Shown here: positions 1-9,999 of the stretch, piece after piece | How the letters are laid out: each line of letters opens with the position of its first letter | Position numbering within the stretch: position 1 is the first letter of the stretch | Assembly: GCA_023807065.1 (NCBI GenBank) | Contig: JAJJLU010003688.1 | Coordinates: 1 to 38,074, forward strand | DNA length: 38,074 nt | Direction of reading: 5' to 3' | From: Isotricha intestinalis | Lineage: Eukaryota; Ciliophora; Litostomatea; Vestibuliferida; Isotrichidae | Notes under the pieces: generated by a model | The model's input: the letters and a program-made list of their open reading frames with translations, nothing else | Told to the model about the DNA's origin: nothing | The model's database searches: none | Translations under genes and position numbers: made by a program

Positions 1-1254
1 ATATTGCTGAAATTAAAGAATATATAGAAGTTGGTTTAAAAGGTGGTCATCCTAATGGTGGTTTAAAACAATTTTTAGAAAATGATAGAAAAGTTTTAAA
101 CTTTGATATTTCTTGGTTTGATAATAAATATGATAAAGAAGAAAAAAGATATAAAATGAATTATTTCTTAGCCGATGGAAAAGTAATTTATAAATTTTAA
201 TTAATATTAGATTGAAGTTAGAGAAATTAAAATAAATAATAGTGGAAAAGATCCTTTTCCTCTTTTATTACATAAAATGAAATTACCTAAAAAACCTAAA
301 TTCACTTATTGTCCAGGTTCATTAACAAAAGAAGATGAATATTATACTCCTAAAGATTTAATATTAGGAAATTTTGTATATGTATATAATAGACCTCATC
401 GATTAATTGATTGTGATGAATTTACCAAAAAATAACACAAAGAAAAGTAAGAAAAAAAATTACTATATAAATATTTAGTCTTGGAATTGATATGATACTA
501 ATTAAAATAAATAGAAATCCTCCTCGAAGAGTTATTCATCCTATTCCTTCTCATAATGGTTTTGGCTCAGAAGAAGATTCATTATTAAGTGTTTTTTACT
601 TAAATCCTGCTGGTAAAGTTAATGATATTATACAGATAAATTTAAAAGAGATAAACATATTTTAAGATATAATGCAAAATTAATATCTCCAGTACCATCT
701 GATGAAGAAAGAAGATTTATTTTATCTTATTATGTTAAAGATGAAACTATTCAAATATATGAAATTTGTGATAGAAATTCAGGAAGAATAGGAGGAAAAT
801 TTTTAGAAAGAAAAAGATGGAAAAATCCTTATACAAATCAATATTATTCTGTGAAAGATCTTTTAGTAGGAAATACAATATATTTAAATAAATATACTTT
901 TAGATTAATGGAATGTGATTAATATACTAGAAAATATATGAGAGATAATGCTGAAATATTTAGAGATGCTGATTGTAGTGAAGTTATTGAAAGAATTAGA
1001 ACTTCTGGAAATAAATTTGATACTCTTGAAAATTATTTAATAGAAATTTTAAGAACTTTTGATCCACAAGATAAAGGTTGGGTTTCTAGTAATGTTATTT
1101 TAGAAATATTGAAAAATTTGGTCTTTATTTATCTTCTCAAGAAGTTATTACTTTAGTTGGAGAATTAACTAGAAATAATGATGGGGATTATTCTATGGAA
1201 GATTTATATAATTTAATAGTTTGCTATAAGTTAAAATATTTTTTTATTATTTAA
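1..1254 (+). CDS. EFHC-like DM10/EF-hand ciliary protein, 3' part
   Basis: The window opens inside this gene. With three tiny introns removed, the reading gives two DM10 domains. The first has FLADGK joined to IEVREIKINNSGKDPFP and then YYTPKDL and RPHRLIDCDEFT. The second has SYYVKDETIQIYE, YYSVKDLLVGN and LMECD-YTRKYM. A C-terminal EF-hand-like segment (LSSQEVITLVGEL, NNDGDYSMEDL) follows. This domain order is that of EFHC1/EFHC2, inner-junction proteins of ciliary doublet microtubules. Two TAA codons lie in frame, at 433-435 (after DEFTKK) and 920-922 (after MECD); both suit Gln. A missing A near 1115 breaks the frame between EILK and FGLYLSS. The gene ends at TAA 1252-1254. The family is confident; whether the copy is functional is not settled. 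Confidence 0.85.
183..210 (+). other. 28-nt spliceosomal intron in the EFHC-like gene
   Basis: The intron begins GTAATT and ends ATATTAG. Removing it joins GCC GAT GGA AAA to ATT GAA GTT, giving the uninterrupted DM10 core ADGK-IEVREI. Read through, the frame stops at once. Confidence 0.85.
447..478 (+). other. 32-nt spliceosomal intron in the EFHC-like gene
   Basis: The intron begins GTAAGAAA and ends ATATTTAG. Removal connects HKE to LGIDMILIKINRNPPRRVI, the conserved linker after the first DM10 domain. The junction falls inside a codon (AA|T). Confidence 0.8.
613..635 (+). other. 23-nt spliceosomal intron in the EFHC-like gene
   Basis: The intron begins GTAAAG and ends TATACAG. Removal joins CCT GCT G to AT AAA TTT AAA AGA GAT AAA, restoring the frame into DKHILRYNAKL at the start of the second DM10 domain. 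Confidence 0.8.
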
Positions 1255-1349
1255 TTTTTAAAATATTAATCTTAAAAACAATAAGAAATTGGTAAATTTT
1301 TTAATTATTGTGATTTTATTTTCTTGTAAAAAAAAATAAATTTTTATTT

Positions 1350-2359
1350 TAATAAATAAACTTTAGTATAATAATTTGCTTATCAGGTTCAGTTAAAATA
1401 TTTCTTTGTTCTTCATTATCAACTTTATAATCAATAATCATACATAATTCAGGATTACTATCTAAAAGTCCTTTAAAACCTTTGAAAGAATCTTCAGTAA
1501 ATTTAATTTGAAAATAACTTTCAAAGTATTATTTTTAAATTTATAAAAAATTCTATCAATTTCTTTTATTTCTTCTAAAAAAGGAACTTCTAATTCAGGT
1601 TTTTTAGAAGGTCTTAATTCTTCGTTTTTTTAAAATATTTTGTCTTTCTTTTGCAATTTTATTATATTCCTCAAATTCTTCTTCTGTGATTGGAAATAAA
1701 CCATAATTATTTTTTACAATCATTAAATATTCATCACTTAAATTATTTTTACCAAAATTAATTTCTTCTAAATTTTTATTTATTGGTAAAATTTCTCTAA
1801 AAGATTTAATATATTCATTAGTTAATTTATTTCTGTATAAATTTAAATTTTTTAAAATTGATTTTAGATATCACCTCTTAAGCATAAAAATTCTAATTGA
1901 CTTGGATTTTGAATAACAAAAGAAATAATTAATTCTTTACTTTTTTAAATCTTCAATTAATTTATCATCAACAGCATGTTTAATATCATCAAAAAAATAT
2001 TCAATTCCATTAACTTTATCATTCAATTCAAAATAAAAGTTATTTATTATTAGGTTTATTTATCAAAGAATCAATTAAAAATTCAAAATTATTTAACTTA
2101 AATCTATTAGAAGAAAAATTAAATGTAGTAACTTTTGATAAAGTTAATAATCAACTAAACTATTTTGAAATGATATAACTGTTGGAGCTTGTCCTTGTGT
2201 TTGTTTAATTGAAGGATGAGTTGCTGAACCTATTTGCTCATAAAAATACATTTCATCTTCATATAATTTTTCCCTTGATTTAAATTTACTTATTATTTCT
2301 TCTGTTAATTCAAATTTATCATATATTTCAAATGACCAAAATTTTTTACTTTTTAACAT
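1350..2359 (-). CDS. Leucine-rich-repeat protein, interrupted
   Basis: The minus strand from the ATG at 2359 reads MLKSKKFWSFEIYDKFELTE, then, across several single-base slips, LRR-like units: FKLNNFEFLIDSLINKPNN, NPSQLEFLCLRGDIS, LNLYRNKLTNEYIKSFREIL, NLEEINFGKNNLSDEYLMIV. The last part is a Glu/Lys-rich helical tail (NYGLFPITEEEFEEYNK). The unit spacing of about 28-32 residues resembles ribonuclease-inhibitor-type LRRs, which act as protein-binding scaffolds. The only uninterrupted piece is the first 71 codons. Frame breaks occur near 2140, 2045, 1945, 1870, 1630 and 1525, mostly in A/T runs. The exact function is not recognisable. It could be a decaying gene or a real gene carrying assembly errors. 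Confidence 0.55.
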
Positions 2360-2389
2360 TTTTTTTAATAAATTTTTTAGATTAGTTTA

Positions 2390-3000
2390 AATTATTTATT
2401 ATTTTTTTTTAAAAAGTAAAACAATATTTTTCATATATTGTTTTTTGGATGTTACTCTTGAAGTTTTGGATTTAGAATATTTTATTATTTTGTTTTTTTT
2501 ATTTTTGTGTTGTTTTATTACTTTTATATTTTGGAAAAATTGTTTCTTAATTTTAAAGCTTTACTAAAATGTTTTATTTTAATTCGTTCTATAATTCTTC
2601 TTTCACTCGAAGATTTATTTTTTGACCTTATATGTTTTGAATTAGAATTATTTATTATATTTTATTATATTATTTTTTCAGTACAATAATAATTTATATT
2701 ATGTATATTTTTATATTTCATTTTTTTTAATTGATTTAAAGTTTGACATGAATTATTTATTGTAGAAAGTGTTATTATATTATTTATATTATTATTTATA
2801 ATTTTTTTATTTTTTGGATTTGAGTATGATTTATTTTTATTTCGTAATAAATGAAAATCATTTGTTCTTAATTTATTTTTTTCAATTTTTCTTTCTTTAT
2901 TTTTTTCATTATTAATTGTTGGACTAAATATTCCTTTAAATTCTATTTTTTTTTCATTAAAAAATTTTTTTATATATATTAATAGAATTATTATTATGAG
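2390..3000 (-). CDS. Lys/Asn-rich low-complexity protein, interrupted
   Basis: The minus strand carries a long coding-like stretch between about 2960 and 2480. It reads IEFKGIFSPTINNEKNKERK, TNDFHLLRNKNKSYSNPKNK, TLSTINNSCQTLNQLKKMKY, NINYYCTEKII, then two stop triplets (near 2690) and NIINNSNSKHIRSKNKSSSE and ERRIIERIKIKHFSKALKLR. It is basic and mostly disordered, with no domain I recognise. The + strand ORF over 2507-2689 is its hydrophobic antisense shadow. Between about 2390 and 2480 I see only A/T-rich sequence. Confidence 0.35.
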
Positions 3001-3175
3001 AAATTAAAATTCCTTTAGCATTTAATCGACAATTATGATTTCTATTATGATTAAATATATTATTTTTAATATTTATAATATTTTTATTATTATAGCTAAA
3101 GTTATTTTAGATCCAATAGGTAATGCTCCTGTATGAGCAGAATAATATAAACATTCAAGTTCATGAGTCTCTATA

Positions 3176-3600
3176 AGAACATGATCAATTTAGTGTAGCA
3201 ATTGGCAGGAGAGGATAAAATGTTAGAACGGCTTCTAAATTAAGAGGTTGATCTCTTAATGTTATTTCAGAAGAAAAGGATGCAGAAAAAAAAGCAAAAG
3301 AAAACTCAACATTATTAAAAATATTCAAGGAAAATCTTGATGTTGAAAATATATTAGCGCAAAGATTAGTAATAGAAGGATGTGGGTCAATTGGAGAATT
3401 AGCTAAGTCTAAAATTTAAGATCTTGCAAAAATTGATGGCTTTGATAATGATATAGCCCAAGAAATTAAAAAAAGAGCTGTCATATATATTGATAAAAAG
3501 AAACTAAACTTAGATAAACTTTGTAAAACCAAAAAACGTAAACAAAGATCTTAGAGAGCATGAGCTTATTAGACCTTAATTATTAGTAAAAGCAGATATA
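3176..3600 (+). pseudogene. nusA: Bacterial nusA fragment (C-terminal region of NusA)
   Basis: One frame reads QFSVAIGRRG-(TAA)-NVRTASKLRG-(TGA)-SLNVISEEKDAEKKAKE, then LDVENILAQRLVIEGCGSIG and LAKIDGFDNDIAQEIKKRA. This is the end of the second KH domain and the following helix-hairpin-helix repeats of the bacterial transcription elongation factor NusA. The universally conserved Gln of GRRGQNVR is TAA (3216-3218) and the conserved Trp of the next motif is TGA (3249-3251). Another TAA precedes DLAKIDGF, and TAG, TGA and TAG follow the Lys-rich end. Base composition is less A/T-biased than the surroundings (GAACGGCTTC, GATGTGGG). It resembles proteobacterial, perhaps alphaproteobacterial, NusA, suggesting transfer from an endosymbiont. 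Only the C-terminal part is present. Confidence 0.85.
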
Positions 3601-3619
3601 ATCAATAATAAAAATTTTA

Positions 3620-4830
3620 ATAATGATAATAATATAAATGATAATTAATATTATTATTTTAAATAATAATAATAATAATTTATCTATTAATTTTTCAGCT
3701 CAATTATTCAATCAAAATTTTAAAATGTTCAAATAATTATGAAGAATTAATTACTTTATATAAAAATATTAAAAATAGTATTGATTTATTTTCAAATTTA
3801 TTTAAAAATAAAGAATTTGAACATTTAATGAAAGGTTTTGATAAAATAATAAAAGATGAAAATTTTTTGATAAAGAATATATAATTATTGATTTAGATAA
3901 ATTATCAAAATCAGAAAATAAAGAAAATAAAGAAAAAAATTCAAATAAAAATAAAAATATTTCAAATAATTATAATATTAATAAAAAAGATTTAAATATT
4001 AAATCAAAAAAAGATCATCATCACATAGTAAAAAACATAAAACAAAAAAAAATAAAATAAAAAAAAGATTCATACTCATAATTTTTCAAATAAAAATAAT
4101 AATAATAATAATTCAAACAGTAATAAAAATTAAAATACAAATTCTTTAAAAAAACTATTTCAAATAATTATAAAAATAACATTAAACAAAATCCTCCAAT
4201 TAGAAAAAAATGAGATGAATTTTTATTAGAAAGTCTACAAAACAATATTCAACAAATAATTAAATTCAAAAAATTACAAAAACTTTTCTTCATCGAAGAT
4301 TAAATAAAAGTATAATTTATAATCATAAATTGTTTTATTTAGATGAAGAAGGAAAAAAATTAATGAAGATATGTTAAATCTTTAGGAGAAAGCACACTTT
4401 ATAAATATGGAAAATATTTTATTTTAAATTCGTTAATAATGATTTTAGTAAATAAACTGATTAAAGAACTTATTAAAAAATATATTCGATGTAAAATTTT
4501 TTGTCATTCTTCTTCTAAATCTTTTATTCATTTAAATAATAATTTAGTTGCTAGAGCTTCTGCTCAAAATGATAAAAATACTCCTTCTTATATTTTAGCT
4601 TTAAGTCCTGAGATATTGAAAAAAAGTATTAATAATAAAGAAATTATTTCTGAAAATTATGCTGTTGATAATGCTATAATTGAAGAAAATGAAATAGAAA
4701 ATCTAAATAAATCTAATAATAAACATATGTTATTGAAACTATTAAAGTTAATAAAATTAATAATTATAATTATTACAATAATAAAAATAAAATTTGTAAA
4801 AATACTATTTATAATAATAATTAAATAAAG
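3620..4830 (+). CDS. Unidentified Asn/Lys-rich protein, interrupted
   Basis: Coding-like segments follow one another with one-base slips. They include NYEELITLYKNIKNSIDLFS, FKNKEFEHLMKGFDKIIKDE, DLDKLSKSENKENKEKNSNK, RKK-(TGA)-DEFLLESLQNNIQ, NKSIIYNHKLFYLDEEGKKL, STLYKYGKYFILNSL, and an open 129-codon stretch (4439-4828) with IRCKIFCHSSSKSFIHLNNN and SYILALSPEILKKSINNKE. The TGA in KK-TGA-DEF (about 4211-4213) suits Trp. I do not recognise the family. It may be one protein with a disordered middle, or two genes. The first part (3600-3700) is simple AAT-rich sequence. Confidence 0.35.
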
Positions 4831-4859
4831 GATTCAAACAACATAAAAAAAAATATAAT

Positions 4860-5391
4860 TAATAAAAATAAAATATATATTAGAAAATAAAATAGAATGT
4901 AAAAAATGTCCAAATAATACATATAGTTCATTAAGAAAATATAATAATGATTCAAATTGGAATGAAGATTATTTAAATAGATTTCAAACAAATTGTTATG
5001 CAGTTGATATAGAAGGAACAAAAAAAAACTAAGATTGTACTAATTTACATATATCAAATGATAATTCAATGATATGAGTGGTGAAATAACAGGTAATCAA
5101 AATAACTATTTAATACAAATATTATATTTTTTTAAAACTCAAAATCCAGGAAGAATTATAGTTAAATATAAAAAAGATATTATTAAAATGGTTTATCAAA
5201 TGGTGATGTATCAATATATTTTGATTATGAATTAATTCAAAATGAAAATATTGAAAATAATTTCGATTGGGAATATATTATTCAAAATTTTAATGCTGGT
5301 GATCATGAAATAGTATTTTTTATTCATATATAAAAAATATAAATAAAAAACCATTAAGATTTTATATTAAACAATTTGAAATAATTGATTA
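4860..5391 (+). CDS. Cys-rich surface-protein module, ELAPOR-like, fragment
   Basis: The reading contains IECKKCPNNTYSSLRKYNND, SNWNEDYLNRFQTNCYAVDI, GEITGNQNNYLIQILYFFKT, DVSIYFDYELIQNENIENNF and DWEYIIQNFNAGDHEIVFFI. It ends LRFYIKQFEIID-TAA at 5391. The CxxCPxxTYS motif, followed by a beta-sandwich with W-x(9)-GDHEI and an aromatic-rich strand, resembles the Cys-rich/galactose-binding-like ectodomain of ELAPOR (KIAA1324) proteins, which are secretory-pathway membrane proteins. I see no membrane helix, and the 5' boundary is unclear. It may be the 3' part of the preceding coding stretch. Several frame slips and an in-frame TAA (HI-TAA-KNINKK) interrupt it. The family link is by motif only. 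Confidence 0.4.
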
Positions 5392-5414
5392 AATCAATTT
5401 TCAAATATATGTAG

Positions 5415-5755
5415 ATTTCTTCAGGATCAAATACTTCATTTTGGATGAAGCAGACCGTGTGCTATAAACACTTACACAATACTCTACCCTTTCTTTATTA
5501 ATTTTGGGAATAAGGGCAGCTATATATGGCGCAGTATTTGGGGCGTTATACGGTTATTTATTCAAAAAGCAAAGCTATAAATCACCTCTAATGATTATTA
5601 TTAATGCATATGTGTTTATCTAATCATAATGCAATCCGTGACGGAACAGACATTTATAAACATGGCCGGGCATTTGAAATTTTTAATACTTCTAACATAT
5701 CATTTATTTTTTCAAAAGATAAAAGTGACCATGAACTGCACAAACTTTAAATTAA
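5415..5755 (+). pseudogene. GC-richer foreign-looking island with DEAD-box-like and membrane-protein fragments
   Basis: This stretch differs from its surroundings in composition (GCAGACCGTGTGCT, GGCGCAGTATTTGGGGCG, GTGACGGAACAGAC). One frame reads FFRIKYFILDEADRVL, which matches motif II (DEAD) of an ATP-dependent RNA helicase. After a TAA it continues TLTQYSTLSLLILGIRAAIY and GAVFGALYGYLFKKQSYKSP, a Gly/Ala-rich membrane helix with a basic end. A second short frame from about 5623 reads MQSVTEQTFINMAGHLKFLI; another frame over the same bases reads NHNAIRDGTDIYKHGRAFEI. None is a complete gene. Together with the nusA fragment 2 kb away this looks like bacterial or other foreign DNA stitched into the host chromosome. 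Confidence 0.45.
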
Positions 5756-5899
5756 ATTAAAAACTTCACAGCATTGAATGATTCAAAAAATCATTGAATC
5801 AAATAAAATTTTTATTAAACTAGGTAAGATTTTTTTTTTATGTAATAAAACCTAAAAATATTTTAATCCAGTAAAAATAGAAAAAAAAAATATAAAGAT

Positions 5900-6420
5900 T
5901 AAAAGGAAACAATTTAGTTTGAGAATTCTGAAAATAATTTGAAATTGAAGAAACAATATTTATTTGATTTAATAACTTTTCAAAATAATTATTCTGTATT
6001 AATAATTTTAGTTTGATTTAGATTTAATTCAAAAAATTTGTTTTCCTCAGCAATAAAAATAGAGTTTTCACTTAGAACATTATTTAGTTAAAATACTTTA
6101 AATTCTTCTTTGTTTTGAATTATAAAAAAATTATTTCCTTTTTCATAAGAAATAATATAGTCATTTATGTTTCTAAATAAAATTAAGTTTTTTGAATGTG
6201 TTTGAAAGTGATGAATCATATTTTCTTTTTGATTATAAAAAATAAAAGATAAATTTGTTGTCTATAGAATAAGTTAAGAATGCAGATGTGCTAATAAAAG
6301 TGTTTTCTCCTGACTTTGAAAATTTAAAAACATAGAAAAGTAACAAAATTTTGATAATTTCTTCATTTATTATATTAAACAATCAAATTTTAATTTTACA
6401 GAGACATTTATTTGAATTTT
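5900..6420 (-). CDS. Beta-propeller-like remnant, interrupted
   Basis: The minus strand shows coherent pieces: SGENTFISTSAFLTYSIDNK, NQKENMIHHFQTHSKNLILF, NINDYIISYEKGNNFFIIQN, KEEFKVF-(TAA)-LNNVLSE and NSIFIAEENKFFELNLNQTK. The alternating hydrophobic strands and turns resemble WD40-type propellers such as the one at 12.5-14.1 kb, but no WD dipeptide is visible. The in-frame TAA suits Gln. Frame slips split it. From 6420 to 6930 I see only A/T-rich sequence without convincing coding signal. Confidence 0.3.
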
Positions 6421-6939
6421 CTAAGCAAAAATAATTATTAATTTAATTTATTATTCTTTTATTTAAAATATTTCATCATCTATTTTAAAATACTCTTCTA
6501 TTTTGATAGAATAAATTAGTTAAATACTATTTACATGGATTTATATTTATTCAACTTAGACTATTTTTTCTAGTATAAAATAGGAATTATGTTAAATTTA
6601 GAGATTATATTATTTTTATTAAAAGATAAAATATGATAATTTAATCTAAATTAAATCATAAAAATTTCAAAGCGACAATATTATGTTATAATTATAATAA
6701 AAAGAATTGTATTCTAATTGTAAAAAATAAATTGAAACTTCATAAATGTTATTAATAGGTAATTAAAGAGAAATCAAAGAAAATTACTTTTATTTTTATT
6801 AAAAATTAATTATCCCTTTTTTCCAGTAATATTTTTATTTGAGATAAAGAGATAATGAATTCAATTTATAATTATTATTTCATTTAGTTATTGAGTTTAA
6901 AAGGAAAGAACCATATAATAACAATAAATAAATTTTAAA

Positions 6940-8010
6940 AAGATTGTCTTTTCTTTTTTTCATATCATCATCTTTTTTAAAGTTATTTAGATTTTCAAAT
7001 ATATCTTCCTTTCTTTTGCTGTCATTATAATTTTCCCAATTTACTTTAACCATTTCATTTTCAAAAGTAATATTATTTTTTCTTTATTTTCATAATTAAT
7101 ATTAATATTCTTTTTCAAATTTTCTTTAATCATCCCATTATCTTTATTAAGAATATTCTCTAAATTTTCTTTTATTGTTTCATTATCTTTAGTAAGATTA
7201 TTTTCTGAACTCTCATTAATCATACCATTAACTTTATTATTATCATTAAATATACTCTTTATTTCTAAAATTATAATCACCAAAAATATTTTTATTTTTT
7301 ATCAAATTATTAATATTTCTGATTTTAATATCATTTTTATTATTATTATTATTGATTCCATTAGTATTAATTTGGCTAATAGAATTGGAATTACAAAAAT
7401 ATCAAAATCACAAGCTTCAAGATATTTTTTTCTTAAATAACACCAGATAATAACAGAAATAATTTCAAAACAACTACAGAAGTATTAGCAATATATCATG
7501 ACATGAAAATCCATAAATACTCCAACAACCTCCATTAACAAATATTAATATTGCAGATAAAATTGGAATTAAATGATAATTATTTGTTTTTAAAACTCTG
7601 TTATATTTTTCTAAAGTTTCAGCATACATTAATATATTAAATATCATACATATTGAACCTAGAGTTTTTACTGATTTAAGTATATAATATTTCAAAAATA
7701 ATCGTAAAGCAAAATTCAAAAGTATTATTGTGATTATTAATGTTTTTTTAACATTTAAATTTGATGAATAAGCACAATATACAATAATAAAAACTAAAGT
7801 TAACATTGCTCCAACACAATTGCAAACAATAGGCTTAGCTTGTTCAATTCTTATTAAATAAGGAATCCAACTTGCATAATTTAAATATGAAAATATTAAT
7901 AATAAGATTGGAACATCATTTAAAGTTATTTCTTTTCTCACATAACGAGAAAATGATGGAGCTGGAGTCATGTAAAATATTAAACTAAAACATAAATTTT
8001 GGGAAATATA
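6940..8010 (-). CDS. SWEET/MtN3-family sugar transporter with long Asn-rich tail
   Basis: Membrane segments follow in order. The end of a first helix is LCFSLIFY. Then come the loop MTPAPSFSRYVRKEITL, FSYLNYASWIPYLI, VCNCVGAMLTLVFIIVYCAY, TLIITIILLNFALRLFLKYY, the second MtN3 unit LGSICMIFNILMYAETLEKY, SAILIFVNGGCWSIYGF, and after two one-base slips DIFANTSVVVLK and ISVIIWCYLRKKYLEACDFD. These are hallmarks of SWEET sugar uniporters (Pro at the first loop, Trp-x-Tyr-Gly, Asn in the last helix). A hydrophilic tail of at least 100 residues follows: NINNLIKNKNIFGDYNFRNK, SSENNLTKDNETIKENLENI, VNWENYNDSKRKEDIFENLN. The ATG at 7971 falls after helix 1, so the true start is upstream, possibly across an intron. 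A second SWEET gene lies at 35357-36154. Confidence 0.75.
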
Positions 8011-8093
8011 AATTTTTTTTAGGTATAATATTTTTTTGATTTAGATTAAATTTATTTTTTTAATTTTTATATATTTATATTTTTAGAAGGGGC

Positions 8094-8168
8094 TATAAGT
8101 GAAGAGGGAGATGAAATTACTTTATCTACAGCTATTTTTTTTAAAAATGATGTCAGGGATTTATGGTA
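8094..8168 (+). other. Orphan exon-like segment, GC-richer
   Basis: The segment is bounded by an acceptor-like ATATTTTTAG and a donor-like ATG|GTAAGAG. It reads EGAISEEGDEITLSTAIFF then KNDVRDL. Its composition is richer in G than the flanking A/T-only DNA. Nothing coding-like adjoins either side, so the rest of the gene is absent or unrecognisable. I cannot name the protein. From 8170 to about 9050 I see only A/T-rich sequence. It has a 63-codon open stretch at 8556-8744 (FNLYDYLKYDIEEIKKSNNL) that may be a coding remnant, but no family is evident. Confidence 0.35.
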
Positions 8169-9057
8169 AGAGAAATTAAGTTTTTAAAAATATAAACTTT
8201 TAAAAAATTTTACTGAATAAATTGTTTTGAATCTGAATACATAACAATCAATTATCTATTTGTTAAATTTAAATAATTTATCGGATAAATTTCTTTGACA
8301 CTTTTAAACTATTTTTCTATTTCATTGAAATATATGATATAATATTAAAAAACAAAAATCTATTTGAGGATAAAATCTATTCTTTTCTATCTAACAATTT
8401 TTTATTTAAAATTTCTAAACAATAAATATAAAAATCAAATTGAAACACCAAAAATAGATTTAAAAAATATTAATAAATAAGAATAGATTTATCCATACTA
8501 ATTTATTTTTAGATTTTACATGTATATAAATGTAAAAGAAAATGGATGATTTTAATTGATTTTCAAAATCAATTCAAATATAAAACTCCCTTTTAATTTA
8601 TATGATTACTTGAAATATGATATTGAAGAAATAAAAAAATCAAATAATTTATTCAACTTAGAATCCCTCTTTAATTTATATTTTAAATTCAATAAACAAA
8701 AAAAGTATTTTCATAAAATTATTGTTTTTTTACTTGTTGAATGATTTTAAAAAGGAAATTTAATTGAATTAAATTATAATTTATTTATAAATTAATATAT
8801 TATAAAAATAATAGATTATTTCTAATCATTTATTTATTATTTTTTCAATAATAAAAAAATTATGCCAAAGAGAGTATCTCGATATAGAATTCTTAAATAT
8901 AAAAATTAAAATATTAATACTATATTGAAAGTGAAAGAGGAACAATTAAAGTGGAATTATCATATTTAAGCAACATTCTTTTTCTTTCTTGTTGTAGGGA
9001 AGCATTTCCACAAATAATAACAATAAGAATTTCAAAAAATAAAAAAATTTTTTAAAA

Positions 9058-9873
9058 TGTGTGACCAAATTGAAGAAAGTAAACAAGATATAACTTCTAT
9101 TTTTGATGAAAAAAAATAATAATTGAATCTGAATCAAAAGAAATTGATTTTAACCTTACTTATAAAAAGAAATTATCAATTAAGAATTAATAGAAATAAG
9201 TAAAGAAGAATTAGATTTAATATTATTACCTGTTCTTCAAAATTTTTATTTAAAAAAAAGTAATTTAACTAAAGAATTAAAATTAATTAAAAGGAATTCT
9301 TCAATTCTGAAGGAATTAAAAATGATAACTCATTCTTTCATTGGAGATATAATAAAAGAAAAAAAAGATGAAGAATGGTTAATTGAAGAAGTAAAAAAGA
9401 TTTTAGATTATGAAGAAAGAATATAAACCAACAATTTTATTTTTATATAAAGCAACAATAAATGGTGATGATTATAATAATTTTCATTCATATTGTGATG
9501 ATTATAATAATACTTTAATTATTATTGAATCTGATAAAGGAAAAATATTCGGTGGATTTACTTCTCAAATGTGGAATTGTAAAAGTAATAATAAAAATTT
9601 AAATGAAGGGAAAAATATTCAAGATAAATATTTTTTATTTAATTTAACAAAAAAATCATTTTAGAAAGTCAAAATCAAATTGGAGTTTATTTTGATACTT
9701 CATATCCTTTTATTTTTGGAAATATTAATTGTTATGAATTATATGTTGAAAATGGATTTTTATCTAAAGGAGGAAATTCTAAACCAGGAGAATTATATGG
9801 AGATACTAATTATAGTATTTCTGAAGGAGAATCTTTTAAAATAAAAGAAGTTGAAGTTTATCAATTTAATTAA
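9058..9873 (+). CDS. TLDc-domain protein
   Basis: Starting at MCDQIEESKQD, the protein has a helical N-terminal half (ELIEISKEELDLILLPVLQN, SSILKELKMITHSFIGDIIK) and a C-terminal TLDc domain: YKPTILFLYKATINGDDYNN, FHSYCDDYNNTLIIIESDKG, KIFGGFTSQMWN, KYFLFNLTKK, NQIGVYFDTSYPFIFGNINC, YELYVENGFLSKGGNS, and ESFKIKEVEVYQFN then TAA. TLDc domains (OXR1, NCOA7, TLDC2) bind the V-ATPase and are linked to oxidative-stress responses. The TAA coincides with the normal end of the domain. An in-frame TAA occurs in EIIN-TAA-ELIEISK, suiting Gln, and there are single-base slips near 9110, 9167, 9410 and 9660. From about 9669 the sequence belongs to the long direct repeat, whose second copy holds only the last ~60 codons. 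Confidence 0.75.
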
Positions 9874-9999
9874 AACTATTTTTTCATTTTTTTTTTTCTT
9901 TATTTATATTTATTTAATATTTAATTCATTTTTAAAAATCAATAAATTAATTTAATTTTAATCTTTGGGGATATTTACAAAATAAAAAAAAGAATTACA

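Noticed and set aside
433..1120. Euplotes-type programmed frameshifting at AAA-TAA
   Set aside because: Most slips are not at AAA-TAA/TAG, and most in-frame stops continue in the same frame.
3100..5760. Whole contig is bacterial because of nusA
   Set aside because: Introns, eIF5, CAAX GTPases, SWEETs and FAM161/EFHC-type genes on both sides are eukaryotic.
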